This document shows, one piece after another, positions 40,815-55,084 of a stretch of 64,000 nt of DNA. This DNA is from Himantopus leucocephalus (taxonomy: Eukaryota; Chordata; Aves; Charadriiformes; Recurvirostridae): NCBI GenBank assembly GCA_003993805.1, contig RSEF01000002.1:75918109-75982108 (forward strand), read 5' to 3'. The notes beneath the pieces are model-generated. The model was given only the letters and a program-made list of their open reading frames with translations. It had not been told where the DNA came from and made no database searches. The stretch's first letter is position 1. Each line of letters starts with the position of its first letter. A program made the translations under genes and the position numbers.

Positions 40815-43789
40815 AGAAGAATTTTCAGATGGATAAACTCCCTAAACTGACTCTGTGAAATCCTGAGTGCCAGTGTTGGTAGAGAGAACATCTGGCTGAG
40901 GAGGCAAGGGGAAGGCAGGATATCAACATACATTGCCTTGGAAATACGTGGGAATTTCTAGTCTTTGTCAGTACCATGGTTTTCACTCATGTCTTACACT
41001 TCTCTCAACAAAAGAGAAGTACACCTTCCCACTGAATTCATCAGAAAGGGTAGATTAGCTGTGCACCTTCTAGTTCTCTTTTAATTGTGACTGCAAATGG
41101 TTTTCTTCCCTGACCAGAGGACTCATGATCCAGTCTGTGCACAAATTGGATACAAAGAAAGAGAATTAAGAACTCACAGGCAACCATAAATCTGGCATTT
41201 CCTCAATCTAGAGTGTTTGAATTTGTGACGCAAATAACAGTCTTTTTATGATGTGGTATAAAATCTATAAAGAAAAAAAAAAAGATGCTCAGACATAGCC
41301 CTTGCCCTAGGGAGCTCACAATCCTCCTCCTTGCAGGGGTACAAGAGTTTTATCAGATTTATCAGGTATATATGAACAAGGGGCTAACATAAATGTGGTT
41401 TGTTTATACGCACATGTCTTTATCAGGCAAGCAAAAGTAATTATCTCATAACCTGGTGGGAGCTGAACTTGAAATATCTTTTTTTTTTCTGTGATAACAC
41501 ACACGCATTGCCAGTTAGCTGTATCACAGAGCAGACTGGATATAGTTTCAATTATATTGTATCACCCTTTTTTTTTTATCAGTCAAATAGTCTTTCTAAA
41601 AAGTGTCAAATTAGTTATTAAAAAAGTTATAGTGAACTGCCAAAATGTGCCCTAACACAAGGAACGTTTGTGTGCACGGCTACACATCCTAGTTCGTTTT
41701 CATGAATAATATTCAAAGGTAGTCTGGTTTATTCTCAGCCTGCCATCCAATCATCAAGCAAGTTATCAGGAAATTTAGTACATCGTGCCTGCCTTCCATT
41801 TTCCCAGAGACCTGTTAGTATGGGCAGAGGGAAGTGGTGGAGAGAAAAGGGAAAAGAATAGGCCTGACCAAATTTCACCACTTAGATAGATACAGTGACT
41901 ATACTCACTAACTGCAAAAGTGGAAAAGAAACCAAATTCACAGAGCTTTGCACTCTCTGCAATTCATAGTAGTTTCTCCTATTTGGGTCATGTTTTCCTA
42001 AAAAGTGTGAGAAGCTAAAGCCACATTACAAGGAAGGGCACGGTAATTAAAGAGGAAAGATGATTGTTTTCTTCCCAAAGGATGCAGTACACACTAATGT
42101 ACATATACACAGAGTAAGCATAAACTCTATAGCATGTCCCAAAGAAATCATCTAGAATTTAGATACACAATACATCTCAAGAGGCGTATCACAAAATAAC
42201 ATTCAGAGATTGCCACAAAGAACTACCTAGATACATAAGCCTGTCTAAGTGATGCCCGTTTTTAAAGTTAAAATAGGTTTTCCTTGAGATCTCATTTTCC
42301 ATCATACCGTCTTTGAAAAATGAGACATTTTAAATGTAAGATAAGTGTAGGTCTTGAAAACAGCATTTCATTCCTTCAAGTATTTTTCAATAAGATCTTA
42401 ATTACATTACTAACACATCTTGTGAACTGAAGAAACTTAACTTGCGAGATATAATTTAGGCACAACTTTACTCTTAGAAAGCACTAAGGTAATTCAGAGA
42501 CCTTTATCATAGTAAACAAATCCATCATTCAAACCAGGAAAACCTAGAATTCAGGAAATCAAATTAAAGATTTTCTGATAAAGATTTTAGATGCTTAAGT
42601 CAAACATCTGAAAAAATCCAGACAAGCTGACAAGCTACATATTGAACTCAAATTCTACTGGAAAACTGCCATTAAACTGGAATAAAATTTTTAAACCACA
42701 GAAGTGTTCAAGAACAAACTTTTGGAAAACTGTACCTGTGCCATTCACAGAAATTAGGATTGTATATAGAGCCTTAACTTTTTTTCCCCCCTTGATTATA
42801 ACAACCTTCATTCCCCATGCAACTCCAGCTTTTGCCAGCAGTTACTCCGACGCAATAGTGCTTTTGGAGTTTAACAAAACAGAAGAGGGCAGACAGCAAA
42901 ACAAGAGACAAAAATCTACATCTGAACTGTTAAAACCAATACAGAAATTGCACAAAATAAACAAAAACTGTAACAAAAAGGGATTCTGACATATTCACCT
43001 CTACATTCATCAAAGAGAAAGACCTACTTAGTCTTTTTAACACTGTTTATGAAATAAGTTGAAGACTAAACTCAATAGCTGTGACATGGTTAAAAATAGC
43101 TGTACAGCTTAAGCGCAGCAACTCATACTGCTCCACAGGAAGAATTATTCTCCTGGTCAAAATATTTGCCTTTTCAATGAGCTGAACTTTCAGGTCATCT
43201 GTTAACAATGTAGATTCTTTCCTGTCTAGAAGAACTATACTGTCTCTCCTTTAACAAATAGCAGGGCATTGTTCCCAGCTGGTTGCTAATTCACACAATT
43301 ATCATGCAAAAATCTTTCAAAATCCTATATAGAAGATGTATGTATTGCTTGGATAATCACATATTTTTATTTAGTAAATCTCATACTTAATTGCTCTGTA
43401 TGTGTAAAATAAAATTTAACCTCATCTTTATCATATCCTCTCCCCACACACCCAATCCTCTCTTTCCCTTCTCTTTTCAGCCTTCCCTTCAAAAATACAG
43501 ACGCACATTACAACTGAGTGCAGGGTGCCTTCGATGCTGAAAACACTTTTGTCAGATTCTGTAGATAACCTCTGTGAGCAATGATCTTTTAGTTTGCCTT
43601 CCTGTATAACAGATAATTTCACTCCAAAATTTCTGCATGAGGCGATCATATTGTGCTTGAACTAAAGGCATCTTTTTGGAAAAATTCACAGCTTTTTATC
43701 GCTGACATATCCAGAATACCCTTAAATAAGCCGTTCTGATAGATAACTGTCTTCAGTTTTAAATTTATTTTATATCTAGAAGAAATACA

Positions 43790-44621
43790 CCTGAGTTCAG
43801 CTTTCAGCTCCTGTATTTTGTCATAGCATTGCCTACTATACCTAAAGGACTTCTCCTTTTGAAATCTTTACCCCATATAAGTACTTACATCAGTCACTTC
43901 CCTTTGCTAAAGTAAATAAACTGAGCTTCTCCAGGCTCTTACTATACACCAGGGTTTGTTCACTTACTTGTTTTTAAGGTTTTTAATTGTCCTTGACATG
44001 TTTTTCTGAATCTTTTTAAGTTTACCTAGGTTTTGAGGTTTTTTGCATCTTAAGCTTAAACAGGACGTAATTTTCTAAGATTGTCTTACTAGAGCTATAC
44101 AGCAAAATAAAGGCACATCTAATTCCACGTGAGATCCCCTGTATCCATACAAAGGGACTGCACTGTGCATTTTAGCTACTGTATTGTATCACTGAATTAC
44201 TCCTTTCCAAAGTAGTACTCTTCATCCTACATGTATGATATTACTGTCTAGACAGATATATTTAGCTGTATTAACATATGTTGAAATGATCCCCATTAAC
44301 TGAATACAGACCATCCCTCACACTTACTAATCCATCAATTTTTGCATGTATGCATTTTACCAGAGATTATATTCTATTTTCCTCCAGATCATTATCCAAA
44401 TCCTCAAAGTAATGGACTGTGAAAAACTTCTATAAAATCCAACATGAACGTCCTTCATCTATTACTGCTTTATGATCTGTCAATTAACCAGTTCGAAATG
44501 TATTTAATATGGGCCATGTTGACTTTGCAAAGAGCTAGGTTTTAAAAATCAGACTAACATGCAGTACTGCATCAGGTTCCTTACAGAAGCTTACTATACC
44601 TACATGAGTACCTTTGTCAAC
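43790..44621 (-). mobile_element. Ancient CR1-family LINE fragment, 5'-truncated, antisense to the plus strand
   Basis: On the minus strand the element begins near 44621 with VDKGTHVGIVSFCKEPDAVL, matching the VDKG...VIYLDFCKAFDTVPH segment of CR1 reverse transcriptase. After a frameshift, NMAHIKYISNWLID matches the WTxRWIKNWL segment. Further toward 43.8 kb the order of recognisable nucleotide blocks (for example the ATAAACTGAGCTTCTCCAGGC type block near 43916-43936) follows the 3' half of old turtle- and bird-type CR1 elements. Many stops and indels make it long dead. It is clearly older than the two CR1 tails at 50.5 and 57.8 kb. The 3' boundary is uncertain. Confidence 0.65.
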
Positions 44622-44902
44622 CAAAAACTTTTAGCCTCAGAATAAAGAAATAAATACAAAAAAGTTCTAATCGTCGCAAAGAGGTGGGCAAGCAGTGACT
44701 CTTGCTTTCTTCAATTTTCTGCGAAGCAATTCTCATTTCAGCCTTTCCAAAGTTCTTTCTGTGATCATTATCAACATGTCCAGTCCAGTATTTATGTTAT
44801 ATCCTGGCCTATCCAATCTTATTTACACTTCTACAACAATTAAAATTAAAACAAAACAAAATACAAAGCCCAGTATCTTAGATATCTTCAGCTGGTTGGG
44901 GT

Positions 44903-44923
44903 TTTTTGTTTGTTTGTTTGTTT
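44903..44923. repeat. (TTTG)n microsatellite
   Basis: About five TTTG units in a T-rich setting. Confidence 0.75.
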
Positions 44924-47519
44924 TAAATCCTGACCCCTGTAGACTAAAGAAAAAAATTAATTTGTTTGTTCCTACCATAATAAAGAAATATTTTCTGTAA
45001 GTCACTGTAAATTGTGAACACATCAAGATTTTGTCAGAGAACAACAGTATTCTGACTCACAGCACGTTTTTTAAGGGATCACGGAATAATATTTTTTTGC
45101 AGTATTTCTGTCTCTTCTCAACTATTATTGTCCCTATCTAGTAGACGCATGTCATTACTAGCATTTTTTTGCTCTCAATAAATAAGAGAATTTTCACATT
45201 GTTCTTAACCCCATTGATACAAGGCTTCTGATTAGTGTCTACAGCTAACATCCACTACTGCTCATGGCATTTTCTCTGAACCTTCATTCATTTGAATCTT
45301 CACCTCTGCCTTTCTACACTATGACAGTTTCATAGCTATCCTTAATGACTTTTCATTGTAAGAATTACAAACCCCTGGGTAACTTTTATTTTCAACTTTG
45401 AGACAAAATTGTTTTCTTCATATTTTCAGTAAAATTTGTACTAAATTATTTTTAGGAAATCATCCTTTTAGAAAAAGTGATTATATATTACTGGCAAAGC
45501 CTGTACTGGATAGAACAGGCTCAAATAATCAACAATAGCTACCAGTGCTGATTGTTTTCATGGAAGTGATCTTATATTTCATTTTATTTTTGTCAGACAA
45601 GTAAAATTGAACAGAACAGAACTTCTTATTATCAGAAAAGTATGATGAATGACCTGCATGTATTAGAAATTCCAGGAAAATTTTATTAATGATCACCTAA
45701 TGTAATCACTCTGAAATAACAATGCATGGTTTCTTTGCATCTAGACATTTAAAGAAAGATTCCTCTACCACAAAAATCCCAGGAAAATGTACCTTTATCT
45801 CTATAGAAAGAAAGTTCTGACCTCACAGAACCTTTTGAGGCAACTTTCTATCCTCAAGCATACCCTTTGTTTAGCTGCTTTTATCTTGCAAATAATCAAA
45901 AATAAAATGCAATGTTTTAATCCTTGCTTTCTGGGTGTAAAAAACCCAGTGCCTAGACCAGGCTGGCTGTTAAAACAATGTCAGAATTGAACCACAGAGG
46001 AAAAATGGAAGGGGCAATAATAATGGCTTGATTTTATAATTTGATTAAGCTCTTAATAAATTGTGGCACTCAATAAAAACTGGCACAGTGGAAGACTGTT
46101 TGACACAGTAATTTTCACATAAGTAGTCTGAAGTGTTTGTTGGGTTTGGTTTTGTTTTAAATACTTTGTTGGCAAATAAACACATTTGAATATATTGGAT
46201 TGAGTTTCCAGACAATTATCAACAGAATCTTTTTAAAATGACTGTGATCGTTTTGTACTTTTAAATTATTTATTTAATAATTTGTATTTTTTAAAAAAAA
46301 AAATGAAATGAAGGATCAATGCCAATGGCTGGCAATGCCATTAAATTGTACAGGTTTAGAAGCAAAGTATAGCTTTTAAACTTATTGCTACAGACACCTG
46401 TTAAAACAGTGAGTCACCTGAATATACTTTCACGCAATCTTAATTTTTGTGTGCTACACCCTTGAAATAACCAATATTTTAATCTATTTTATGTTTTCAA
46501 ACTGCATACAAATGCAGACTACATTTGCAATAAGTAATTTTTAATAAAAGCAAATTGTCTTTAAAATGCTTAATACATAATCCAGTCTTTTTTATCATCA
46601 TATTCAAAATTTAGAAATAATACATTTCTTAATTAAGTATTAGCTGCACCTAAATATTTGACAGACTATTTTTGCTTGCTAGAAATGCAATAAGGGGCCT
46701 ACACACAGAAAGAACTGAGAACTTTGGATTTGGGGCACTTACACTACTTGGCTGCTTTCTGAATTCTCACTCAATTACTATCTCTGTGTTCCCAAACCCT
46801 TCCATAATACAGCACTAGCCTTATAGTCTTTAGTATTAGTAGATATTATTCTTTCCTAACCAGTTTCTATTTATATATTGGAAGGAGTTAAAGAGCAACA
46901 CAGTTTACTTTCCTTATCAGTTTTCCCACCTTCACATAAACACATTCAAAGTGAAAATAACTTGTTCCTGCCCAGGAAACTGAAACCAAAAGTAATTAAA
47001 GCGTAAGTTTTTCCACCCAAAAGATATTGACAGCAGTTATACTTTGAACTTTAAATCCATTAGAGGGGCTAAAAATAATCTTTATGAATATCAGCATTTT
47101 TAAATTTAATACAGCTTAAAGTGAGGTCAACTACAAAGCGACATCCTGTCCCATTCTGCTCCTGCCCACTGCCCACTCAACAAATAACCATAATCCTTAG
47201 AAATAAATGATACTTTTAACTATGCTTGTATGTCACCCTCATCTTCAGGTTGAGTTTGCACAACAGCATTAGAGGACAATTATAATATAATCAAGGTGGA
47301 CTGGGAAAGGACGACCTTACAGGGCTACAGAATGTTCATTACTTGTGTGGCACAGTAAAAGTAACAAAAAGTTTCAGCAAACTTTGTAACTGCTATGGTT
47401 AAAGTAAAATTCAGGGAATTGTTAATAAGTAGCAGTTATGCGGTACTGAGAAGTAAGTGGAATCCCAAATTGTTGCAAGCATGAGTTTCCCATTTTCCCA
47501 TTAAAATGGATGCGTAAGC

Positions 47520-48110
47520 AGCCGCTAAAACTACACAGCACAGCGTCTTCTACTCTGAACGTGATCACCCCATGACTGGGCGCAGCCCCTTTCTCAAGGG
47601 TGCTGCTCCTCGCCCCATCCCTGCATGGTGCTGCACCACCTCAAGGTGCAATCCCAGGACACAGGCTCTGTGAGTCAGCACAAGCCAAGGGCGAGAAGCT
47701 GCACAGCCACACTGCAAGTCAGTCCAGCGAGTTGATCCAGCTGAAAATTAAACATGCAGCTTGACAGATTCTTTTTTTTTTTTTTTTAAATAGAGCCGAG
47801 TCATTGCTGCAACCATCCCCCCACATCTACCCAGTTTTTTCTCCTGTCTGCCTTCAAACATGACATATATTCCTGCATCTTTACTTGAAGTGGCACCTCT
47901 TCGATTTCAACCTGAGTCAGTCAGAAAACTGCCAGACAACTATTTCTACAAAAGCAGTGGACTGCCTTCAGCTAGACAGGCTTCCTTAAATGGCATTCAC
48001 CTGACCCAGCGACACAAATCAGTGTCGGCGCGAAGGAAGTGGGAAGAACGAGTGGCTTGCTGGAGGACGCAGGGGTGGCAAGCAAGGCCCACAGAATTTA
48101 AATTTGCTTA
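47520..48110. other. GC-richer intronic patch
   Basis: About 600 bases with more C+G than the flanking intron and scattered CpG, interrupted by a T-run near 47771. Open frames exist (for example 47860-48111, plus strand) but show no family I recognise. It could be a regulatory element or a decayed insertion. Confidence 0.3.
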
Positions 48111-48337
48111 AGCTGTAGGGAACAGAGCCCTCGTACTCCCAGTCGAAAGCAGACAAGGAGTAATGTAGCCTCTTTCTTTAATATTTAGTGTGTTTCAAAA
48201 CTAACTTTTAAACATCGGACTGCTCAAAGAAACATTAAGGGAAAGAGAGAAAAACTGACACAAATGCTGTCAGGATACACAAACTTCTTCCCCCAGTCTC
48301 AAGGCTTGCTCACTGAGGCTGTTCTTCAGTGGACATC

Positions 48338-48369
48338 ACTTGGTGGCTCAACAACTTGGTGGCTCAACA
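48338..48369 (+). repeat. 16-bp perfect tandem duplication
   Basis: The 16-base unit at 48338-48353 is repeated exactly at 48354-48369. Identity of the two copies suggests a recent slippage event. Confidence 0.95.
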
Positions 48370-50516
48370 GCTCCAATGACCTTCCACACCTGCTTCGTCA
48401 TCCTGGCAAATACGTGTATGGCCATGCACTGAACCAGACTGAGGAACTGATTCAACCAAATAATCATTTTTGGAGACAGAGTTTTTTGTTTGGTTGGTTT
48501 TAATTATGCCAGATTGATTTTCCAGTCCTCTTAACATGCGGCCAAGCTGCCGTTGTTGCTCAATGGAAGGAACAGCTGAGCCATCGGAGGAAGGACTTGC
48601 TGAAGTCAATTTTAAAGCACTGTCACCCAAGCACCTTCTGAGATTTAATGTAAAATGAATTAAAATACAACAATTATGGTTTAAAAAACATAACTTGATC
48701 GGTTACTGTCACTCAGATAACAAACCTTAACTTACACCATAGTAGCTCAGTGCTGTGCCTAAGCACTTTATACTTCAACAGCACAATCCCTTCACAAGGT
48801 TCACCTACTAACACAGTTTACAGTCCCAAGGGAAGGCCTGTAATGAATGAAAAGTTGGGTATTATCCTGCATTAGGTTCAGAAGATAGTAGAAAAAGGAA
48901 AAAAACCCTCACTGTTTAGGAGGTCACATTTAAGTATATTTAACTTAACTGACTAAATTAACCCGACTAGCCTTTCTATACCTCTTTGTAGAGAAAGGGG
49001 ATGAAGTCTGATGACCTTCTAGAGGAATTTCGCTTAGATGGTCTGAATGGCCTTCTGGATTACTCTCATCACCGATTACAGAGGATATCAAAGATAACAC
49101 TTCATGCTAGTTAAATAAGCCTCTGCAGTTAGCCCTGCCAAAACCAAACCAAACCAAACAACAACATAAAAGGGAGACAGGTTTGTCTGTGGCTTGTGCT
49201 TGTAGCATAACTTCTCTTTATAAGACCCACTCAGCCTGCTTTATTTTATTCTGAGATGTTCTGACAGTATTTACTTGGGGGGCAGGGGGGGAGAAAAAAG
49301 AAAAAAGGTTTTGAAAAAGGTTTTGTTCTGCTTGTCTGTTGGCTCAGGGATTCAAACTTTGTCAGGGAGATGAGCAAATGATTAGCAATCATCTCTGGAA
49401 TATTCAGCCTGAGTGATATGCTCAGTGCTAGACTAACTATGACAGCGGAGAGAATTACATTTTTCAATACAGCATTCAGGTGTCTTAATGATGAGATCTT
49501 CCATTTCCCACCAACAACCCCTACCTACCCATCTTTCCACAAACGATAAGACAGTTCTAGCAGGATATGCCTTTCTTCCACTACATAACAAAGTTTCAGT
49601 TTCTCGCTCAGAAAAATAAAAATCGTCTTTACTTTACAATCAATAGACAACTGATTCCACACTGAAAGTGCCTTTTTCTGAACAAGTTGGATGGAAAAAG
49701 ATTTTTCTGGTGGTTTGACTGAAAACAAGAGAGACAGGTATTGGGAAGACACTGGGAAGGTAGAGTTCAAACATTTGACAAAAAGAACAAATGAATGAAA
49801 AGGGAGCATTCATTTGTGAATTAGCATTAGTGAAACGCAGAGCATAAAGTTACCACATGGTTCCACAGTCCAATCACTATTTTCTTCTTCCCCTTCTCAT
49901 AATTTACTATGGCTCAGTATACTTTAAGACTTTATTTAGCATATAAAGACCTAAAATCCCTTCCCCCAAATTAATCACCTCTATTCACATCTCAGTTCAA
50001 GCTTCATAAAAATAAACAAGTGTACAGAAGAAAAATTAAAAAGAGCCAAATATAGCATTACTTTACTAATGGAAAGAATAAAACCAGATGCATATACATA
50101 TATAGGTTAGAATACTGACTCTTATTAATTCCCATTATTTATAAAAATGTCCATCATGAACAAGCAAAAAAGGCAGAGGACATTATTTTTATTTGACAAT
50201 AACAATGTGAGAATAAAGTAAATTATTTTGTGTGCATGCAAGGAATCAGGTTTGTTATTTAATAGCTTTGATTAGAGATACATATTTTCAAGTGCAGAGG
50301 ATTAAATTCTTTAGAATAAGCTAGGTTGTAATTACTTGAGTAAGTACTTGAATGCTGAATAATTCAATTAATATTTAATATATTCAAATAACACACAGCA
50401 ATAAAGACAGGAACTTCCCATTTTACAGACCAATACCAGTAAAGAATGATTAACTAAGATCTTCACTTGCACTGAAAAAAAATTTATCTTACACTATTTT
50501 AAATGTAACTTAACTG

Positions 50517-50590
50517 ACATCATGGAACCATCTAGGTTGGAAGGGACCTTTAAGATTATTGAGTTCAACCATCAACCTAACACTGCCAAA
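50517..50590 (-). mobile_element. CR1 LINE 3' tail fragment
   Basis: Contains the well-known avian CR1 3' end in reverse orientation: CATCTAGGTTGGAAGGGACC followed by AACCATCAACCTAACACTGCC. The element lies on the minus strand with its 3' end at the low-coordinate side and is truncated after about 74 bases. This sequence type is a strong marker of a bird genome. Confidence 0.9.
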
Positions 50591-53039
50591 AATCATTCAT
50601 TGCTTTTCATGAGTATCCAAAGGTATAAAGAACTAGAGCATAACAAACACCCTTATCTGGATAAACCAAGGAAAATAACACAGGAATAGGTATAAACGAA
50701 CAACAGTAAAATTTCATCTGTCACTATGGGTGGATCAAGACCTAACATTCATGGGGACAGAAACTACATGACACCCTAGTGCTCATTCTATGTCCTCATT
50801 AATCCATGTTTTGCCACTAATGGCAGCAGAGATAACCTCCAAAACACCCTCTTATTCAATATTTTTGTTTTGCATTGCACCAGTTTCAGGGCAAAACTGA
50901 ACTTAAAATTGAAATTGATCCTTCTAAAGAATTAGTTTTAAAGATAAGGTGTTCTAATGATTTATCTCAATAAGCATTTTTTTTTAAAAAAATCCAATAA
51001 AAGACAACCAACCCTGATATTAAATCCTTAATGATAAGAAATTAGAGATGGATGTCATGGTTTGCACACAAATATGACACGTGTATCCTGCTGATGAAAA
51101 AATCAGCAAGAACCCATCTTTGTGTGGTTTTAAAGATTTGTGAAGTAGTAATCCTTCATATCCAGTGGGTTTCTGTAGTCATGGACATAAGCTGTCAAAT
51201 CAACAACTGCTTGACGCACTGTCTTCCATGTTTTAACACTCCTACAACGTTACATCTCAAAGAAGCATCCTTAAATACAATACTTTCCATCTTCTCATTC
51301 AGAACCTAATATTTTATTCTTGGGCAGTTTAAATAAATAAGCACAAACCTCAGGAGATCTGATGAGTACAACGTGGGAAAGAGGAAAAACAAATCAATTA
51401 AGGAGCTGCCCTGATACAAGAGAGATGCCTCTAACATGAATGAAATAGAATCTAGAACACTGATGGATCTTTTGAAACGCTACCTTATTTGCCATCAGCA
51501 TCTGGGAAAAAATTCTTTGTTGTTATTGATCATCATTCCTTGATGACCTGGGTAAAATACAGCTTTTTCCAATATTACTTCTCTGGAAGTCACGCCTCTC
51601 AAAAGTCATATGATAATAAACTTGTCCTAGACTTCTGTATTACATTGTCTTATGGATGTTTTTTTCCAAATTAAAATGAAATAGAGATCGAGTGTCCTTT
51701 ACTCTCCCACTCAACACATACACTTTTGTACAATCAAATCAAAACATGAAGTACATAACACTAAGCATATGAACCAGGTGAAGAAAAGAACAAATTTGAG
51801 AACAATTTGTTAGCTGGGCTTTAACCTTCTCTAGCCACGTACATACACTATAAACAACCTGGTGTGCACTGACAGTTTAAATTTTAACTTTGAAACTTCT
51901 GACCTTACTATATCATAAGTGAAAATTGATTGACTCCTCTAAACGTGCACTAATTTAAAACTTCCATTGCCCTGGGGAATGTTTGGACATCTAGTTATTC
52001 CTTCAGCTACAAAGGACGGTGGTGAGCTGTTCCTACAGATGCCTCCATCTTCCAGGGGAAGAAGCTCTACAGCGTCACTTTCAGGAAGCATTAGAAATTG
52101 TTTAGCTGGAAATGCTCATGCAACTGACTGTCGAGTTGCTATGAATACATCTACATCTATTTAGAATAACTATATTTATGATCAAATTCCACAGAAAAGT
52201 ACACTAAGAACAAAAGCTCAAGATTCTCAGTCTGATGTAAACATCATCATTTTTACTTTCGTTCTGTTTCTTTGTTCTTAGAAAGCACCATTAATCAAAG
52301 ATCAAGTTTGGTCCTTATCTGTGACCCAAACAAGCAAGAAAAAAAATGCACCAGCCTTGAAAACATGAGGGGCCATCTAGGAGTTACAGTATAGAGTTAC
52401 TGTATGGCAAAAAGCCTACGGAGAAAAAAAATCAGGTATTTTTCCTGAGATTCCTCTTTAAGAAAAAGTTTTCTGTCAATCTTCCTAATTTTAGAAAGAT
52501 TATATGCCAGTATAATCTACTATGGTTCATACACACTAACAAAATAGTATTAATTTGAAATAATGAGATGAATTCCTAGAATTATTATTACAAGTGCTAT
52601 TACAATTTTTTTTATTCTGTGGCCATATTCCTCTCTCTAAATTTTCTAGACTAGGAGTCTCCTCACACAAAGTAGTTAGCTAGACCTTATTTTGAGATAC
52701 AGACCTTAAGCACGTGAAGCCTCCACTGAAGACTGCAGGTATCTAGAGCGCACATTGCTGATGACTTTAGATTTCACTCAGAGCTGGTGTTTCTGTTTTG
52801 TTTCGTCACATACGCTAACAACCTCTTCTTGAAAATTGATGTTCAAGTTAATACAATGTTCAGTAACAGCAATGTATTCAGTGGTTATGACTCAGAAAAG
52901 ACTCGTACAAACGCCTTAAGCTCTACCATTTGAACAAGACCCCAGCGAGTGTTTAGAAACATCGTCTGAAGAGAAAGGATGAAAGTTTAGCCCAACAAAC
53001 AAATGTGCTAACACAAGTGAGTGACCTGGCAATCACACC

Positions 53040-53250
53040 ATACTCCTGCTTACACCATGCCCTGCCATGATCGACAGACAGAGCTATGGCATCGCTCTTC
53101 ACGCAGATGTGCCCGCCTTTGCCTGAGCCTGCAGCCGCAACCCTCCGGGCAGAGGTGCGCAGGGAATGAAGGTGGGCTCTGAACACCTGGGGAGCTCAGC
53201 TCACGCTGCTGGCATTTTAAAATCAAGGCTGAAATCTGCCTTGGTCCCAA
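53040..53250. other. Small GC- and CpG-richer intronic patch
   Basis: Several CpGs cluster around 53090-53165, against a CpG-poor background. Open frames cross it on both strands but none is recognised. It does not resemble a known CDYL alternative first exon. Confidence 0.3.
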
Positions 53251-53374
53251 CAAAGCCAGCCACGAAAGCTCCCAATGATTATCACTGTACCACGTTTCCC
53301 ATTTTTTCCTTCTACAGTAAGACATTATGGACCTGTGATAGGAATCAGGATGCTGAACTGGATGGATCTTTTGT

Positions 53375-53426
53375 GTCAGTACATATAGTCTTACATTCTT
53401 GTCAGTACGTGTAGTCTTACATTCTC
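53375..53426 (+). repeat. 26-bp tandem duplication
   Basis: Two adjacent 26-base units (53375-53400 and 53401-53426) differ at three positions. It is a minor local duplication. Confidence 0.92.
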
Positions 53427-55053
53427 ATTATTTCTTAGAGACACAATCCCAGGTCTGTTAGTTTTAACCTTGTAAGTTACCTAGCCACTAAAATATGATG
53501 GAAGACTCACACTGTGCTAGCGCGAGCTATATTTTATACATATAAGTGGGCAAAATCAGGTGCTGAAATCAAAACACAACAGACAACCCTGATTTAGCAA
53601 CTAGCCAAACTATAACCCAGCTAACTTTCCCGAAGTTACTTTGAATTGTTTTGTACCCTTCATATTTCTACATTGTTACTGGTAAAGAAAATGTTATCAA
53701 TATATAGACAAAGTTTCACTGAAGAGCTGCGTTTTATGGAAAGAACTTCAAAAACTATAGACTTCTGAATATCCACTGAATACAACATTTAACACGTCAC
53801 AGTGTCAAGGAAGTATTTTGGAGTTAAGATATATTCATTTCAACACTTTTAAGAATGTACCTCAACGGTTCCCCATCATACTTATTTACAAAATACACAT
53901 ATAACATTTTCCTGTGATACATACACCACAACATACTTCCCGTAACTTGCTTTAAACTGTGGCACCTTCAAACTAAAGCCAAATTTTTTATTATTCCCTA
54001 AACTAAGTAATTTTCCATCAACCAGTCTTTTACAGGAAGTGGAGATGCTTAGAGAGGTATTTAAATGTCTTTGCAAAATGAAAATCACAAAGTCACTTAA
54101 AAAAAAATAAGAAAAAGAAAAAAGTACATCTCCTTCCTTCCTTGTTCATCCAGGATATTCAAAAAAACCTGGGTTTTGATTTTTCAGATTCTACTACGAC
54201 AATCAGCAAAGACTGAACATTAAGACTTAATTTACTTAAAAGCTGTGAAACTTTCAGAAGCTGCGGGGGCAGAAGACTTGCAAAGGCACAACTACAAATG
54301 TGGTTAGGCCACTTAAAACACACACCTTGTCTTTCCCCACACACACACAAAAAAATGAAACAAACAAACCATCAGACATAACATGGCCAAGAAGGAAGAT
54401 TTGATCAGAGCTGTACTAATTTATTTTATGTGGCATGATTACAAAATGTGAAGCCTCACTGAAGAATCACAACAAAACTGATAGCTACAGTAGTTACTTT
54501 GTTTCATTATTCAATAAAACAAACATATAGTTAAAAGACATTTTGTAAATAGTTGCTTTATTTTGCATTTCATGCTAGCGAAGTGGCTTCAAAATAATTT
54601 AAAAATGCAATGGTTAAAAATGTTATTTAGCCATATCCATTCTGTGTATTCATACATATTCATAGATTCCTTGAAATATATCTACAGCAGGTCACCATTA
54701 AGGGACACATGTAAATCTTCTGAGGATGTTTATGAAAACAGTAAATATTCTTGCCTTCATAGTGTACTGAACTGGTAACATGCCAATTTTCTTTTCCTCT
54801 AAGTAGTATGCAGAGAAGTTCAAAGAAGTTATTTCAAAGAAGATGAAATTCTTGTGCGTAAATATTAAAAGCCCATAAAAATTAGAAAAATAAAACCTCC
54901 TCTTAAGAGAGATACTACAGCTTTGGAGAATACATTTAATAATGAAAAATACAGAACTTTCATTTTCAAGATATTTTCTGGACTAAGAATATACTGTTAG
55001 AGAAAGCACATGGTACATTTAATATGAAAATTATTAATTTTTTACTCAAAGAT

Positions 55054-55084
55054 AAAAAAAAAACAAAAAACAAAAAACAAAAAA
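55054..55084. repeat. (AAAAAAC)n A-rich repeat
   Basis: An A-run followed by several CAAAAAA units. It is a simple repeat; an A-tail of a retrocopy was considered, but no source sequence is recognisable next to it. Confidence 0.8.

Noticed and set aside
42642..42989. 115-residue plus-strand open frame
   Set aside because: Lysine- and asparagine-rich, as expected from AT-rich non-coding DNA, with no recognisable motif.
44700..45560. Extension of the 43.8-44.6 kb CR1 relic to the right
   Set aside because: Minus-strand translation past the VDKG segment shows nothing resembling the upstream part of the CR1 reverse transcriptase, so the element was taken as 5'-truncated near 44621.
48338..48369. 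Two-unit tandem as a possible CRISPR or satellite array
   Set aside because: Only two adjacent units without spacers, in a vertebrate intron. It is a simple slippage duplication.
54102..54122. A-rich run as a retrocopy tail
   Set aside because: No coding-like or repeat sequence is recognisable upstream on the relevant strand.
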